Below, in pieces: positions 1 to 13,792 of a DNA stretch of 64,000 nucleotides (position 1 is the first letter of the stretch; every line of letters begins with the position of its first letter). This stretch comes from Epiperipatus broadwayi. Lineage: Eukaryota; Onychophora; Udeonychophora; Euonychophora; Peripatidae. Location: positions 3,681,835-3,745,834 of the forward strand of contig JAQFVV010006312.1 in assembly GCA_028023455.1 (NCBI GenBank). Direction: 5' to 3'. A program made the translations under genes and the position numbers. Under the pieces are notes generated by a model. The model had not been told where the DNA came from. It was given only the letters and a program-made list of their open reading frames with translations, and searched no databases.

Positions 1-73
1 TTTAACATTTATTAAAAGAATTTTATAAACAATACAAATATCTTTAGAAAAAATATTCACTGTATTTGAAATA

Positions 74-270
74 GGCAAAACTCTCTATACGTATTTCTAC
101 TCAGTGCAAGACAGAGTAATCAATGGATGCCAGAAGGCTTGTGCATAAAATTCCCATCTAGTGCATACTCATCCAATATTCTTAGACTAGTTTCTGGCTT
201 GTGGCCTTGATCTTAGGATCTAATACAACCCTCCGGCAGCCACCTTTTATCTCTACTTAGCTCCAAAACT
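74..270 (-). repeat. Inverted copy of the 509-744 segment (left arm)
   Basis: This stretch is a diverged reverse complement of 509-744. Shared landmarks in both arms include ggcaaaactctctata, caatggatgcc, ggcttgtgcataaaat, cccatctagt and agccaccttttatctctact. The right arm carries about 40 extra bases (around 565-605) missing here. The two arms could pair into a long hairpin with about 240 bases between them. No open frame or known protein motif is visible, so this is probably a truncated second copy of the neighbouring short element in opposite orientation. Confidence 0.8.
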
Positions 271-432
271 ATGAGACTTAAATTGAAAACACTATAATAT
301 TTTTAATCCAAGCTCATCAGCTTATATAGTCATATAGGTCTGAACTCAGTTCAGTACCTATACATTTTGGTGTATTTGGTTCTTTAATAATCATAGCTGT
401 CACTATCCTAATAGGCAAGATTGGTTTTAAGC

Positions 433-801
433 CAATAAACATCACATGATCACCATTTCTTATGCTTGCTCTTAATTGTTATTAAAACAGGCAAAACTCT
501 CTATATGGAGTTTTGTAGTTAAGTAGAGATAAAAGGTGGCTGCTGTAGAGTTGCATTAAATCCTAAGATCTAGGTGCAGAGCTCTCAGATCCAAGGCTCC
601 TCACTGACAAAGGCCACAAGTCAGAAATTGGTCTGAGGATACTGGAAGAGTAGGGACTAGATGGGGATTTTATGCACAAGTCTTCCGGCATCCATTGATC
701 ACTCTGGCTTGCACTGAGTCGCAATACATATAGAGAGTTTTACCTGTTTTAATAACAGTTAAGAGCAAACATAAGAAATGGTAATCATGTGATGTTTATT
801 G
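433..801. mobile_element. 369-bp non-autonomous element with 74-bp terminal inverted repeats
   Basis: Positions 433-506 and 728-801 are inverted copies of each other over 74 bp. I count four differences, all transitions. Both outer ends read caataaacatcacatgat going inward. The interior of about 220 bp has no coding potential. The structure fits a MITE-like DNA transposon relic. I see no convincing target-site duplication directly outside the ends, so the superfamily is open. The inside of the element also pairs with 74-270. Confidence 0.65.
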
Positions 802-812
802 TATTTGAAATA

Positions 813-2782
813 ATGATGATGTACAGTTCTAAACAAAATATTTTAAACAATGTTGAGCAAATATATAAAAACTTTTGTATGAATAAAAAGTAAATAAATC
901 CTAAGCTAGACACTGGGAAGCCATGGCAAATTAAACATATTAATATAGTTTATTAAAGTTTATACTACAGCTCTGAAATTGATAGATTTAAATTAGATAT
1001 GTTAAGAGAATGGAAAACAGTGACAAATTATAATTATCAAATACTATTACTCTATTTATAGTAATATTTTATTTTCTAATTACTATACCAACAGTGACCT
1101 TAATTATATTTTCGTAAAACACTTGTTTGCACAAATGCATGTATGCATGTAAATAAGAGTATGTGTATACATATACTTTTAAGTTCATTGTCAATTCAGT
1201 TAACGAAATACATAATTAAAACATTATTATATGAGTAGAACAAAATCAATGTATTAAAAATTAGTTAAATTATATTGCCATTGAAAAATAGATTTGAATA
1301 CCGATCTTGAAGACTAAAGGGTTTTAATACATGACTAAGTTTCCAAAAAAAAAGTTAACAGTTAATCTCTTAGATCATGCAATAGTTGAACCCCCAAAAT
1401 GACTACATTGAACAGTGTAAGTATGCTACTTTTAAAAGTTTTGTATGGAGTTGTCTAAAGAGAGAAATACAAATTGAGTTAAGGCAAAATATATTGGACA
1501 CCTTATAAGTAAAAGACCAACATAGTTGACAATAAAGTATAAATGAAATCGGAAAAAAAAAAAACAGAACAGTAAGTAAAGATAATTATAAAAATTTAAA
1601 AAGAAAAAAGGAATTAAAAAAGAAATAAAGAACAATATAATTGATACATGATTGATAATAAATAATTATTATTACGTTAGGCTTTTTACTTTTAACATTG
1701 TGATATTTCATTACTTTATTGTCAACATTTTCCTTTTACAAATTAAGTATTTTAAAATAACTTTTATATCTACGTGTCTACGTGTGTGTGTTTTCATACT
1801 TTACTTTATCAACTTAAATGATTTTTGATTAATTGTGATTAGTTTTTCTTTTCAGTTTTCATCTTTATCTGCTAATTGTACTATTTTTCTTAGAATAATC
1901 ATTAATCGTTGAATATTTTGAAATAGTGTTTCAAGAAAGTGTTTTTTTTGTGTGTGTGTGTGTGTGTAAATAATATACAAATACTCATTATAGTAAGCAC
2001 CCATACTGACTTTCTATGTGAAGAAATTAAAAAAAAGTTAAAGATGAGTTTTGTAATAAGTATATAAATCAGTCAGTGAATGACAAAACTTTTGCATATA
2101 TCACATGTGGCTGGAAGTATATATTTTTCCTAACTTGCGCTACTGTCTTAATTACTTCTGCAGCGAGTATTATTTTTTGAAAATTTTTAATATTTTATCT
2201 AATTGTAATTTTTAATTGTATTCTAATTTCAAACATGAAATCAATCAACATTGAGCCTTTTAGAACGTCTTTAACTTAATCTTTATAAAATAAATAGGAT
2301 ATGCAACTCATAAAATTGATTCAAGTTCACTATAATATATATATTTTTAGAAAGCTAGATTTTTTTTTTCCATTTTTTCACAAGCTCAATTCAGTTTAAT
2401 ATTATTTACGTCCGGCAAGCAAAAATGTAATGATAGTATCATAAAAGCAATTAATTATTGCAATATAGAATCTATGATTAATTTTCTTACAATAAGTTAG
2501 AAAATACAAATTCTATATACAATTAGTTTACTGATTTGGTAGTTACATCTACATGATGAAATACTTTATTATTAGTTTGTTAAATTCACCGGTATCAAAT
2601 TACTATCAGTGTCAATATGCAAATATGTCTTTAACATCTAAAACGCTGGTAATATAGTAAAATTAATTCATATTATCAAGCTGATGGCCATTTAAGTTAT
2701 ATTTCCTGAAGATTTATCTTGTATCATTGATTAATAAAAATTTTTAATGATAATTATGAAACAAGATTTTTATAGGTTGCCA
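813..2782. other. AT-rich stretch without recognisable genes
   Basis: I see no coding region, RNA gene or transposon structure here. There is a short TG run near 1951-1968. A phenylalanine-rich minus-strand frame at 1432-1635 is only the shadow of A-rich sequence. Confidence 0.6.
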
Positions 2783-2786
2783 TTAA

Positions 2787-3533
2787 CCCTTTTCCCGCGC
2801 TCGACGAGACTCCTCGTCGACACCTAAAATCACTCTAACTTAGTTCGTTTTTATACGATAAAATTCGTTAAATACGTATTTAATTCGTTTTTAAAAGTTC
2901 TGTACGATGGTGACATCTTCCGATTTATTTTAGAAGTAAAAAATAAAAAAAAACGCATTTTAAACCTAAACAAAGAAGGAACATTATTTGTGATTGGTTC
3001 TTAGCATGCTCTCAGCCGAAAAAGACATTCTGATTGGCTGGAAAGAACAAAGAAACTGCCTGATCAAAGAAAATAAAGAAAAACGCTGAGATTTTCATTT
3101 CGAATACGATTTAAATTATTATTAAATAATATTTATGGAAATTAAACATAATTTTCAGAGAGAATAATAAAAAAACAAAATTATTTTCGAAAAATATTGA
3201 AGATTTAAGTAAATATATTGAAGATGTAGTAAAAAGAAATATTTACTTTTCTATAACGTAAAAGTCGATCTTTTTGTTTACATTATAACTTTTATGTTGC
3301 CGATATAGAATATCTTAGAATAAATAAATAGCAATTTATTTTTGAAAGAACTTTCGTTTTCTTCATGACCTGAAAAATTAATTATATACTTTTTATAAAC
3401 GTATCTGAGTTGAATTTAATATTATAGACGAATATGTTTTAACAATAGGCTTTGTCTTCAGTTTGTGAGTTGGCCAATTAAAAGATTTGATTTTTATCTC
3501 ATACAACCAATGATTTAATTAGCGGTTTAAGGG
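2787..3533 (+). mobile_element. piggyBac-like MITE, copy 1, between TTAA sites
   Basis: A 747-bp element lies directly between TTAA at 2783-2786 and TTAA at 3534-3537. Its ends are imperfect inverted repeats: cccttttcccgcgc on the left, and on the right a sequence whose complement begins cccttaaaccgc. TTAA duplication with CCC-starting ends is the known signature of piggyBac-type elements. A small hairpin near the left end pairs ctcgacgag with ctcgtcgac. There is no transposase frame, so it would have depended on a transposase supplied elsewhere. A second copy in the same orientation is at 13793-14537; both share long identical blocks such as agcatgctctcagccg. Confidence 0.8.
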
Positions 3534-3537
3534 TTAA

Positions 3538-6500
3538 AAAATTAATAACTTTTTCGTAGTCTTTTGAAATAGTAATAATAGCTGAATCATCAACATATTA
3601 TAAATCTACAAGTCAAAAAATATTAATCTCTTGACTTTTTTGTTTGTTTTTAATCTGTTTAATTATAAACTATCAAAAAAACGACACTTGTTAACATTCC
3701 TATAAACTAGAAATAGACAAATTTAATTTATACTCCAGTTTTTTTTTTTTTAATAAATGGTATATGTCAGACATCAATATTATACATGATCTATCTTATT
3801 TATTTAAAAAAAGGTCAACTAAACTTGTCAAGTTTTAGTTTATAGGGAATCAAAAAAATAAAATTGGTGTGTGTTAAGATTGCTACTTTAATTTTTAATT
3901 GTGTGTATGTTAACTTTTTAATTCTGTCACCAAACCACTTTGTCTTTTTTGGTATTGCAATCAGGTTAAGAGAGTCTTAATTGAAGCTATTTGTAGCACT
4001 CATTTAATATTTTATATTCATTGGACAGAAAAAAAAATTAAAACTAAAAATGTATATTATATATTGAATTCCAACTAAAATAGCTAGATATCAGTATTGT
4101 TTACTGAAAAGTAAAACAAAATCAATGAGATAGGTTTTATTGAATTGAAAGTATTTATTGTGGTTGTGCAATCTTTAGTTAAAATCTTGAAATTAACCTT
4201 TAAATTGGTAAAATCCCTATTGGCCTAGTGAATTAAAGTTTTAAACTTTTGATAAGTCAATTACAGAATCATAAAAAATATATATTTAATATTATATTCA
4301 TTTTAGTTTTGTTTGTAAAAAACAAATTAATAATTTGTCAGATTATGAAAATGAACAAAGGTGTATTCAAAAATAAATTTCAATTTTTAATTATAAAAAT
4401 AATCTATAATGGAAAACATAAAATAAATGTTTTGTAACATATTAAAAAATGCAGCAAATGTCATTGACTTCTTTTCAATTTATGTTTATGTAAAAGTGAA
4501 GATTTTTTACTAAAATCTTGAACTATTCTTCAAAAATAATTATATTTTCAGCATATTTTATCAAAATAATATGAAAAAACACTCTAAAATATACATTTTT
4601 ATTTTGAAAATTAAAACAAAGACCTTATATCTGTCAAAATCATTGACAAGTTCTCCCTTTTGTTGAAAATAAAAAAGAACTAATCAGTCTTTTGGAAAGT
4701 CCACCTTCTCCCATTATTATAGCTTTAAATTTAAATATTATTGATTTTTACTTGTAAAATAATTCTAGAGATTGCAGCTTTATACAGTACATCTACAATA
4801 ATGTAAAAATTAGCAATTTTAGAGTGGTTTAAAGCTGCAAACAAAAAATTCATTGCATGCTTTTGTATGGTTAAAAATTATGTTTAAAAACACTGTGTTT
4901 ACTTGCTTCTTTTTGTTTTATAAAATTAATGAAATATTTTATTTGGTAAGTATATATTGTTTAAATTCAAATTTTATTTAAACATTTTTTTTTCAAATAA
5001 TATATCAAAAAAAGTAATACTGTACAAGCAGTGAAATAACATTCAGACTACAAGCAGTATTTCATACTGCTCTGTAAAAGATTATTTATTCTATTTAAAT
5101 GGCATTTAAGTTGACTTTTTATTATAAGCATTATTAACAAGATGTATTAAAATATTTGTAAAATAATAAAATATAGCCAAAAAATTGCAAAAATAAAATT
5201 ATTTTTGTTTAACTAGATTCAATTGATTTCTTTTTTATAAGCAGTTATTATAATGAAATAAATTTGGTTTTTATTATTGTTAGCTTTAGTTAAAGTAGCT
5301 TTTATGATATTAATCTTAAAAAGTATTTTAAAAAGCTGTCATTTGAAAAAGTTGAGAAAAATTTAACTACAAGCATTATGAGATACCACTTTTTCTGAGG
5401 AGAGAGAACAAAATTTAAATTACATGGACTAAATTCAAACTAATTTTATTTTTGCAAAATAAAAACAAACTAAAGATGGTTCTCAGAAGAACACATGTTT
5501 GATTTAAAAATTAATATGAAATTAAGGCATTTGAAAATTAATAGTATTAGATATAACAAAAAAATTAATAAATGCATAATTGAGTAATTGTAGCTATTGT
5601 TTTTATCATTATTTGCATTTATAATTTTGAATTTTTAAATTTGAAAAAATATATTATTACTTGTATATAATTTTTAATGAGATATATTTCACCAAAACAA
5701 ATTTGGTACAGAATTATGTATTATTCTTTGTAAAACATTTTTTAGTCTAAAGGCTAGCATGAAATCTTTGTTTTGATTATTTATTTTAGTTTGTTACTAT
5801 TTTTGTTATTTGCAAATTTAATATATTATTTTTAAAAAGATTTATATATTTTTTTAAATTATGATTTTAATGATTATTATTAAAAAGTGTAAATATTTAA
5901 TAAAGATTAAAGATTTGTGTATTAAAAATAAAAGACATGAATGTTTTTATCAAATTAGACAGATATATAAGATTGTTTATGTTTGCAGGCCAAACAGTTA
6001 ATTATATCAAAGCTGAATTCACAATAAAAAATACAGATATTTTTTTAAATACTTTCAATGTTTATATCTAAAATATCATTAAGTAATTCATATTTGAAGG
6101 CAAATGTTTATGTAAAAAATGTAAAAAATATTTTTTTACAAATATTAAAGATACATTAAATATTTTTTTTGGGGGGGGAATAAAGTTCAAATGGTGAATG
6201 ATTTTAATATAGACATAACAATTTTAAAAAAATAGATTAGTGAAAAGTTAAAAAATATTTTGATCCATGCATAATCACAATAATAGTAAGGATTATCTAC
6301 CTACAAATGTTTCTTCACATGAAATATCTATTTTCTATTCTTGCACATGGAATATTTAAAAATATTATATATATATATATTGTACAGGATAGAAAGTCCA
6401 TCCTTACTTTTTCAAGCTATAATATGGTTTTAAAAAAAAAAAATGTCTTCGTTATAGTTTTATTTAAGGGTTTGTAAATATGTTATTAGTGTATTGTTCG

Positions 6501-8249
6501 TAATAGTTTTATTGTTATATAGTTCAGGTTTATTTAATTTTTATGATATCTGCTTTGTTTGAGTTCCTCATTATAATGGCAAACTATATGTGTATACAAT
6601 TATCAATGTATGTATAAAAAAATAATCATTAGCAATAGTATTTAAATTGCTAAATATAAATATATTGTACCTTTATTTATTTATTTATTTAAAAAAAAAA
6701 AAAAATAATATTTATTTGGTTTGTGAATTATCACGTAAATCTTTCAATATAATATATATATGTATTTTTTTTTTAAAATTGAAATTATTTCCTTTTTTTT
6801 TTTTATTTTAAAAAAAAAAGTTTAAATTGCAAACAACAAAATGTTAAAGATTATTTTTGAATCAGCACATGATTTATAAAAGGCGGGAATTTTTGGCAGA
6901 TGATAGAAAATTAAAAGAAGGAAGACATTATTATTTTCGTTCGTTCGTCGTTATTTTTTTTAATTGCTCTTGTAAATATCATTAAAAAAATATTGGATTA
7001 AGGATTTCTACACAAAAACGATGTGCTAATTTACAACTTTATCATTTTGGGGCTTGGCTTTTCGGCTTGCCTATTATTAACATCAGTGGAAACTTCAGTA
7101 AAACATGGGATTTCAAAAATAAACCGGTATTTGTCAAAAAGTTTTAAAAATAGCTATTATACTTAAATAATGTATCTCATTATAACTTTCAAATTATTTA
7201 ACGATTCGAAAATCATATTCAATTTCATCACGTATATAACAGAGCATTCAAGAAATGGCTAAAAACAATGGTTTTATAACAAGAAGTAAATCTCTTCGTT
7301 TATCAGCAATATGTACATATTCATGTCATTCAAGCTATTTTAGGATGAAGAAAATAAAGTCAGTGCTGAAGATAACTTTCAATTATTAAACACTAGTGCA
7401 ATTAAGGTAAAGCAACAAACTATATCTTATTTTTTATTTTTATGCAATATGTAATATATCTTTGTAAAGGAATACATAATTGAAATGTAGCTTACAATTT
7501 TTTTTTACTTGAAAATTTTGAGAATAATGAAAGTCGATTTTTAATATATACGTTTGTATATTTATTTTAAAGATATTTTGTAACTCAAACTATGCCAATA
7601 TGTGTTATTATAAATATAGTATTTATTTATTTATTTTTTGCTTTTGACATTCAAGTATAATAAATAATAAAATTCATTTGTCAATTTAAACTAGAATGCA
7701 ATAAGTTAAATTTAATACATATAAGAATTGTATAAGTGTACAGATTTATAAAACTGTATTTATAAGCAATATCATTGTTTAACAATTATCTTAGTTCTTC
7801 AATTAGTATTTTAGCAACCTGATTACATTTATTCATATCCATTAAATCTTATAATTAAAACATTTGATATTTCATACATGTGTGCATTATATATATTCGT
7901 GCCAGTATTTCATATGCTAACCATTATCTTTAATTATATGTAAGTCAGTTGATTTTTAAACCTATTTGTTGGTGCAGACATTACTTATTATTTATTGAGG
8001 TTAAAATTATAGTAATAACTTCAGTCCATTATTGTAGAGTTTTTTGTTTTTTTTTATCTTGGTATTGTTAGTTGTAGAATAGCTTTAATATATCAGGCCT
8101 TATTTAGTACAGTTAATATTGTTACTGGATAGAGTGGATAAGTTCCCATTCCTATTAGTTATTCATCCATGAGTGATAGTGCTTATATTTCTAGTGATGG
8201 TGATCACATATTTCTAAATATCTAGTGTGTTGTATTTTGGTGAGCCTCT

Positions 8250-8251
<2 letters not shown>
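3538..8251. other. AT-rich intergenic stretch
   Basis: No supported gene in about 4.7 kb. It contains a G8 run at 6171-6178, a short AT repeat near 6366-6380, TTTA repeats near 6675-6690 and a TTCG triplicate near 6938-6949. The segment at about 6880-7140 is slightly GC-richer but shows no long open frame. Confidence 0.6.
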
Positions 8252-8285
<34 letters not shown>

Positions 8286-8288
8286 ATG

Positions 8289-8338
<50 letters not shown>
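8252..8338. repeat. (AT)n microsatellite, two blocks
   Basis: Two alternating AT blocks (8252-8283 and 8292-8338) are separated by ggatggag. The IYIYIY-type frames on both strands here come only from the repeat. Confidence 0.97.
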
Positions 8339-8339
<1 letters not shown>

Positions 8340-11300
8340 CTTGTGCACTGAGACATAAAGGTCCAGGCATCTTCTTTTACCTCAAATGTAGGTGTTACTT
8401 TGGAAGCCACCACTCTTTTGATATTTATGCTAGTTGCATTATAGAGTCCTCTTTTGATTTATCACTCATGAGATTTAATTTAAATTTTCCACCACAGTAG
8501 GTGAAGATGTTGGTATTTTAGTATGCAATACCAAGATAAGTTTGTTGGGAGTATGGATTCCTTTAGGATGTATTCAACTATATTGGTGCTTTAGATTATA
8601 AGAATGTCTGTGTTTTGTGTTATCCTAATTTGTAATCATTTTGCAAACCAACCAACAATATTTAGTAATTATAAATGTTTAATTCATAAGCATATGGCCA
8701 GTTAGTATAATCCACACATGTTATGTATATGCTGTAGTCATCTAAAACTTTTCCAATGTAAATGTAAATTACTTAGTTATTTTTAAATGTTTACTTAGAT
8801 GATTTTCATTATATGGACAATGAATTCAGAACTTATATGTGTATAAGTGACTTTTAATAAATGCCTCATTCATTGAATTCATTTATTATTTGCTAATTTA
8901 ATCATTTAGTCATTTGCTATTGATAATTGATATTTATTTAAAGTAATATTTAAAAGAAATGTATTAAAGAAGTACATATATAATTTAGATTATTGATACA
9001 ACAAGATATCTCCAATTTGTTTATTGATTTGTATATTTATCCTATTTCATAACATCTTATACAGTTCTTATATAAACATAAATTATTAGTGTTATGGTTA
9101 AACTCTATACTTAGTTTACAGATAAAAAAATTAAGTATTTGCAAACTAAAAATTATTCTCATGTTTCCTCAAATATGTATATATGCATATGTATGCTGTT
9201 ATAAATATAAAGTTTCGATGATAAAATAAAGCTATATCAGTTATTTTATAAAAAAATGATTTTGAGTTTTATTTGAGATTTATTAATTTTCTTTTTCTTT
9301 GTTTTTAGTACAGCAGTTCTACCAACTAGTCAATGTGGAAGTATAAAAAAATTGGTAATGTCAATTGAATAAATATATTTTGGATATAATAAAATTCCTT
9401 TTGTTCCGAAATGTATTTAGTATATAATTAAACATAAGTTAAATTAGCCCTGAGACCTAATTAGCAAAATATTTCAGTCAATGCTCAAGATTATTAAGTT
9501 TGTGATATAGTTAGCCGTGTTAATATTATAGTTTGATATATTTATTTTGAAGTAATTTATTTTGTTTTAACTTGATATATGTACACAAATGCTATTAAAT
9601 AGGTATTACATTTATTATCTTCATATTATTTCTTCTTGCATTGTATATGCATTTTGTTATAGTGACAAGTTACTATGAAACTCAGTTGATTTATGAGTGC
9701 CTCATAGATATATATTATTTAAATCTTTTCTTATTTCTAATATAATCTTTCCATTATAAATGCTGCTTAATAATTTAGGCCATATCATCTTTTTCTATGG
9801 TATGTATGACATGCTACATTAATTACCAATGTTTAAATTCCTTTTTCTTCATTTATATTAATTTACTATATTTTCCATTACAATTGGAACTAACATTTGG
9901 GTCCTTCTTTCTTCAATTTAAATAGAATGCAGCATTTACGATCCATTACAATATATATATATATATTGTAACCTAATTAAAGATCGTTCAAATAGAAATA
10001 ACTAAGTAAAGGTTCAAAATATAACACTATCAAGAATTATAAGCAAATTATTATAGCAATGTATTATGGTAATCACGTGAAGTGAGTACACTAGTAATTC
10101 AATAAAATATAGCTCAGGTATACAAACAGTAATCTTACCCACTTTCATTTCTTGGTTTGATGTTAAGTGCATGTTTAAACAAATACTAAGTGAATATGGT
10201 CTAGCAGGGCGCCACTAGATTATCTGAATCTAGACACGGTTATATCTGATAACCTTTCACATGTACCGGGTTTGAATCCCTTCTTGGTACTTTATTTATA
10301 ATAAAATGGAAGATTTTGCTTTTTGAGCCATATCACTATAAGCACTAATAGTTAGGTAAAAGTAAAACATCTTTAAACCACAGTGGAGTTCATTGAACAT
10401 AAATCATTTCTCAGATCTTAACATAACAAATGTGTTTCAATATTTTTATAAGTTCACTAGCTCAGATTATATATAACTAATTTAGGATGGCAATTCACTC
10501 ATCCTTGCATGAAATAGATGATGGGATGTGGTTATAATAATACTAAGAGATCACTAAATATAAAATCAATATTTATTTATGGCCTTTAAACAGTTAAACA
10601 GCTCATTAATTAAAACGTTGATGACGATGATGATGATGATAATAATAACAATAATGACAAGGGTTTCAACTACAGCTCTAGGACTAAGCCTAAACATAAA
10701 ACTAATTTTATAAAGAAATTCATAATTATTGCTTAATTTTAGCATATTTACTTATATCTTAAATAACTAATATTCAACCATTGATGATGATGAATAATCA
10801 CACTTAACCAAGACTACACTTAATGAAATATATACACCTCGTTTAATAAAACAAACTAATATTTATTACTACATTTCTAACATATACATAAAAATTTCTA
10901 GATAAATATGAAAATTGACATGAATAATAATAATAATTGATTATATTACAATCCTCAGATTAATTTCACGTTCTTCCCCCTTTCCCTTCAAATGTATTTT
11001 GTATTAAGTTGGACGTCACATTGACCATGATTTTCACTCCATGAGAAAAGTATTTAAAAAAAAATATTATCTGCTCATTGGCACACATACTTTAAAATCC
11101 AACATGTAAATAGAATGTAAAAAAAAATGTTAGTAAAATTGAAAGAGCAAGTTTTAGAAAAGAGTTTTAAATTATTTTCTCCCCCTCCCTTCCAAGCGCT
11201 GAAATCTATACTTAACTTGAAACAAATTAATCTAATATTCTAATACTACTCATTATTTCACATTCACTCCCAATTATACACATATAAAAATATTATTATG

Positions 11301-13788
11301 TATGTGCGTGTTTTATCCCATAATAACAAAATATTATTAAAAACCAAAATAATAATAATATATCAGCTAAAACCAAAATCATAACACCATAAAAAAAAAA
11401 ATTGTTTTACACATTAATATTGTAAAATTAATAAACAAATAATTTTCATACATTCAAGATCATTTATGAAGCTCAAAGTTATTATTAGTAAGACATTCTT
11501 GTTTTTAATCGATCTGAATAGTCTTTAAAGGTTCTTTAAATAAAATGTATCACTTTATTGCTAAAATGTTTATTAAGACTGATATCACAAAGAAAATAGA
11601 TATAAAAAGTCATATTACCGATCTTTTGTTTGTGGCGAATTTCCAAGGGTTCAAACTTGTCTTGTATAATGTCTATATTTCTGCAGCTACTATTTCCGTT
11701 TTATGTGGGAACAATCTCCTTCTTGAGGTGTATAACTATTGGATGATGATGACTATTGAGGTTATTTGCTTTAGTGGATAATTTGGAAATCATTATATTA
11801 ATTTTTCTTCTCTTCCTGTCAAGCATGTGGATGAAATACAGCAGTTGTTTTCACATTTATAAATTTTCTTGAGTTTAAAATCAGTTGTTGGAACAATTAA
11901 TTGGACTTGATGATTAATATTTATCAGTAGATTAATTCATCTTCTTTGAATGCAGGTGAATGCTTTCTTCCTTCTATTAAAAACATCTTATTTATCTGGT
12001 CAGTTGAAAGGTGTAGAATATTATTTTAGACACATCTTTTCTTTCCTATGTGATGTGCAGCTTCCCCAGATGGTCCGGAACCAATGGGACATACATATAA
12101 TTTTTCTAGCCAGACATTTTTTTATATTTTCAGCATTCAATTTGATAGTTTACTAATCTGAATCATAAACAATAATCTTAATAATAATTCAAGACAGCTT
12201 TTTATATCCAATTTTTAGCTAACTTAACCAATCAGAGATAGCATCACTTGCTATTTTTGGACAAATTTGTTTTAATTAGATCTGTAATTTATTTTCAACT
12301 ACATTATTTTTCAACTGAAAAGTTTAATCCTTTTTCCAGACACTTTTGTTTAAAAAAAAAAAATAGACTCAATCCTTATTTCCTTTCTTTTCTTTTTTTT
12401 TCTTTTTTAACATCCAGGTAACACTTCAAATCTTTGAGCTTCCTTTTTTAGATCTTGAGATAAGACAATTTCAAAATTAGAGTTCTGACCCATTATAAGC
12501 TTCCAAAGTGAAAAACAATTATTTACAAAAAAAAATTGCTACAAAGATCGATATCTGATTAAACAGATTTCCTCTTTTAACAAAAAAAAATTGTACAAAA
12601 AAAAATAATTTGACAGATTTAATACTTCCTTTTCTTTCAATATTTAGGAAATGTAACTTTTTGTATGTAATGTACACACATCCTTCATTCTTTCAAATCA
12701 TTCATGAACTAACCTTAAATAATATGATTGCTAGCTTAGTAATTATAACCCAATTATTTAATTAAATCTGTAACTTTTAAATCCCACTTATAATTAAAGA
12801 AAAGCAAAATAAAAGCATAGAATAAAATATTAGAATTGATCAAGCATAGGTTAGTTTTAAAGAAAGTTAAAATGTTTAATATTTGAAATATAAAATAATT
12901 AAATAATTTACACATACATTGCCTATATGTATGCATTATAACTTTGCTTTTTAACAGGAAATTTAAATATTAAATAGTTTAAATGTGTGTATTACCTTTC
13001 TATCAACACACAAACAAGTAAAGCATGTAATTGTTGACCCATTCTTTCTCTGTTTAAAGCTTTTAGAACTGGACCTTGTAGGGTTTGAACTTGGATGCCC
13101 TACAGCTTCATTTATGATTATATAAAAATGTGATGATGATTTTTGGTTTACCTTTTCTACATGCACATTACTATAAATTTAGCTAGTGACTAAATTGTAA
13201 TGGCACAAGATATATATATTAAATCATGTTTTCATGGTAGAGGAGGGGAAGGAAGCAGCCTTATTTAATAAAAATTTAAATAATAAAAGTAAAATACCAG
13301 ACATTTCCACAAGATAATACTTGCTTTCAATTGGATAAAATAGGGATATCATTTGGAAAAGCTATTTTATTTTTATAAAACACACTCAGGAAAAAAATGT
13401 GATTTATTAAACATCTTTTGGCAACAAAATTATTAATTTCAATATATATATATATATAAAGTAGTTTTCAGGTTAAACCATGTGTTATTATTGATTACTT
13501 CCCAATATCGATGATATAGCATCCACTATTGTCAATGTTAACTTTTCAATTAGAACCATTAGATCTGAAATAGTAAGGAGATTGACTGTGAGGTAAAGAA
13601 TGATATTAAACCTGAAGTAGTTGAGCACTAAGTGGATTAACAACATGTTTATTTTCTTTAGTTTCATCATTAATTGATTTCAAGTTTATATTAGAAGAAA
13701 GATAAAATAAGTGATTTTTATCAGACTGGAATACATTGTGTTTCATCAGCCCTATTCAAAGCTGATTTTGGTAATGCTAAATTACTTG
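8339..13788. other. AT-rich intergenic stretch with minor repeats
   Basis: No supported gene. Items present: an AT-core palindrome at 9946-9971; a tRNA T-arm-like hairpin at about 10261-10290 (gggtttgaatccc inside gtacc/ggtac) with no convincing remaining cloverleaf; a short GAT run near 10620-10642; and a slightly GC-richer segment at 11540-12160 whose two plus-strand frames (78 and 68 codons) resemble no family I know. Confidence 0.5.
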
Positions 13789-13792
13789 TTAA

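Noticed and set aside
61-812. 13-bp direct repeat tgtatttgaaata at 61-73 and 800-812 as a target-site duplication
   Set aside because: It does not coincide with matching inverted ends on both sides; kept only as a possible coincidence.
8222-8500. IYIYIY frames on both strands
   Set aside because: TA microsatellite artefacts; same at 52983-53195.
10261-10290. tRNA-like T-arm (gggtttgaatccc)
   Set aside because: No acceptor, D or anticodon arm could be assembled around it.
11545-12156. 78- and 68-codon plus-strand frames
   Set aside because: No recognisable domain, AT-driven composition and no splice context.
13060-13115. Hairpin tgtaggg/ccctaca with gggtttgaac
   Set aside because: Resembles a T-arm only superficially; no cloverleaf.
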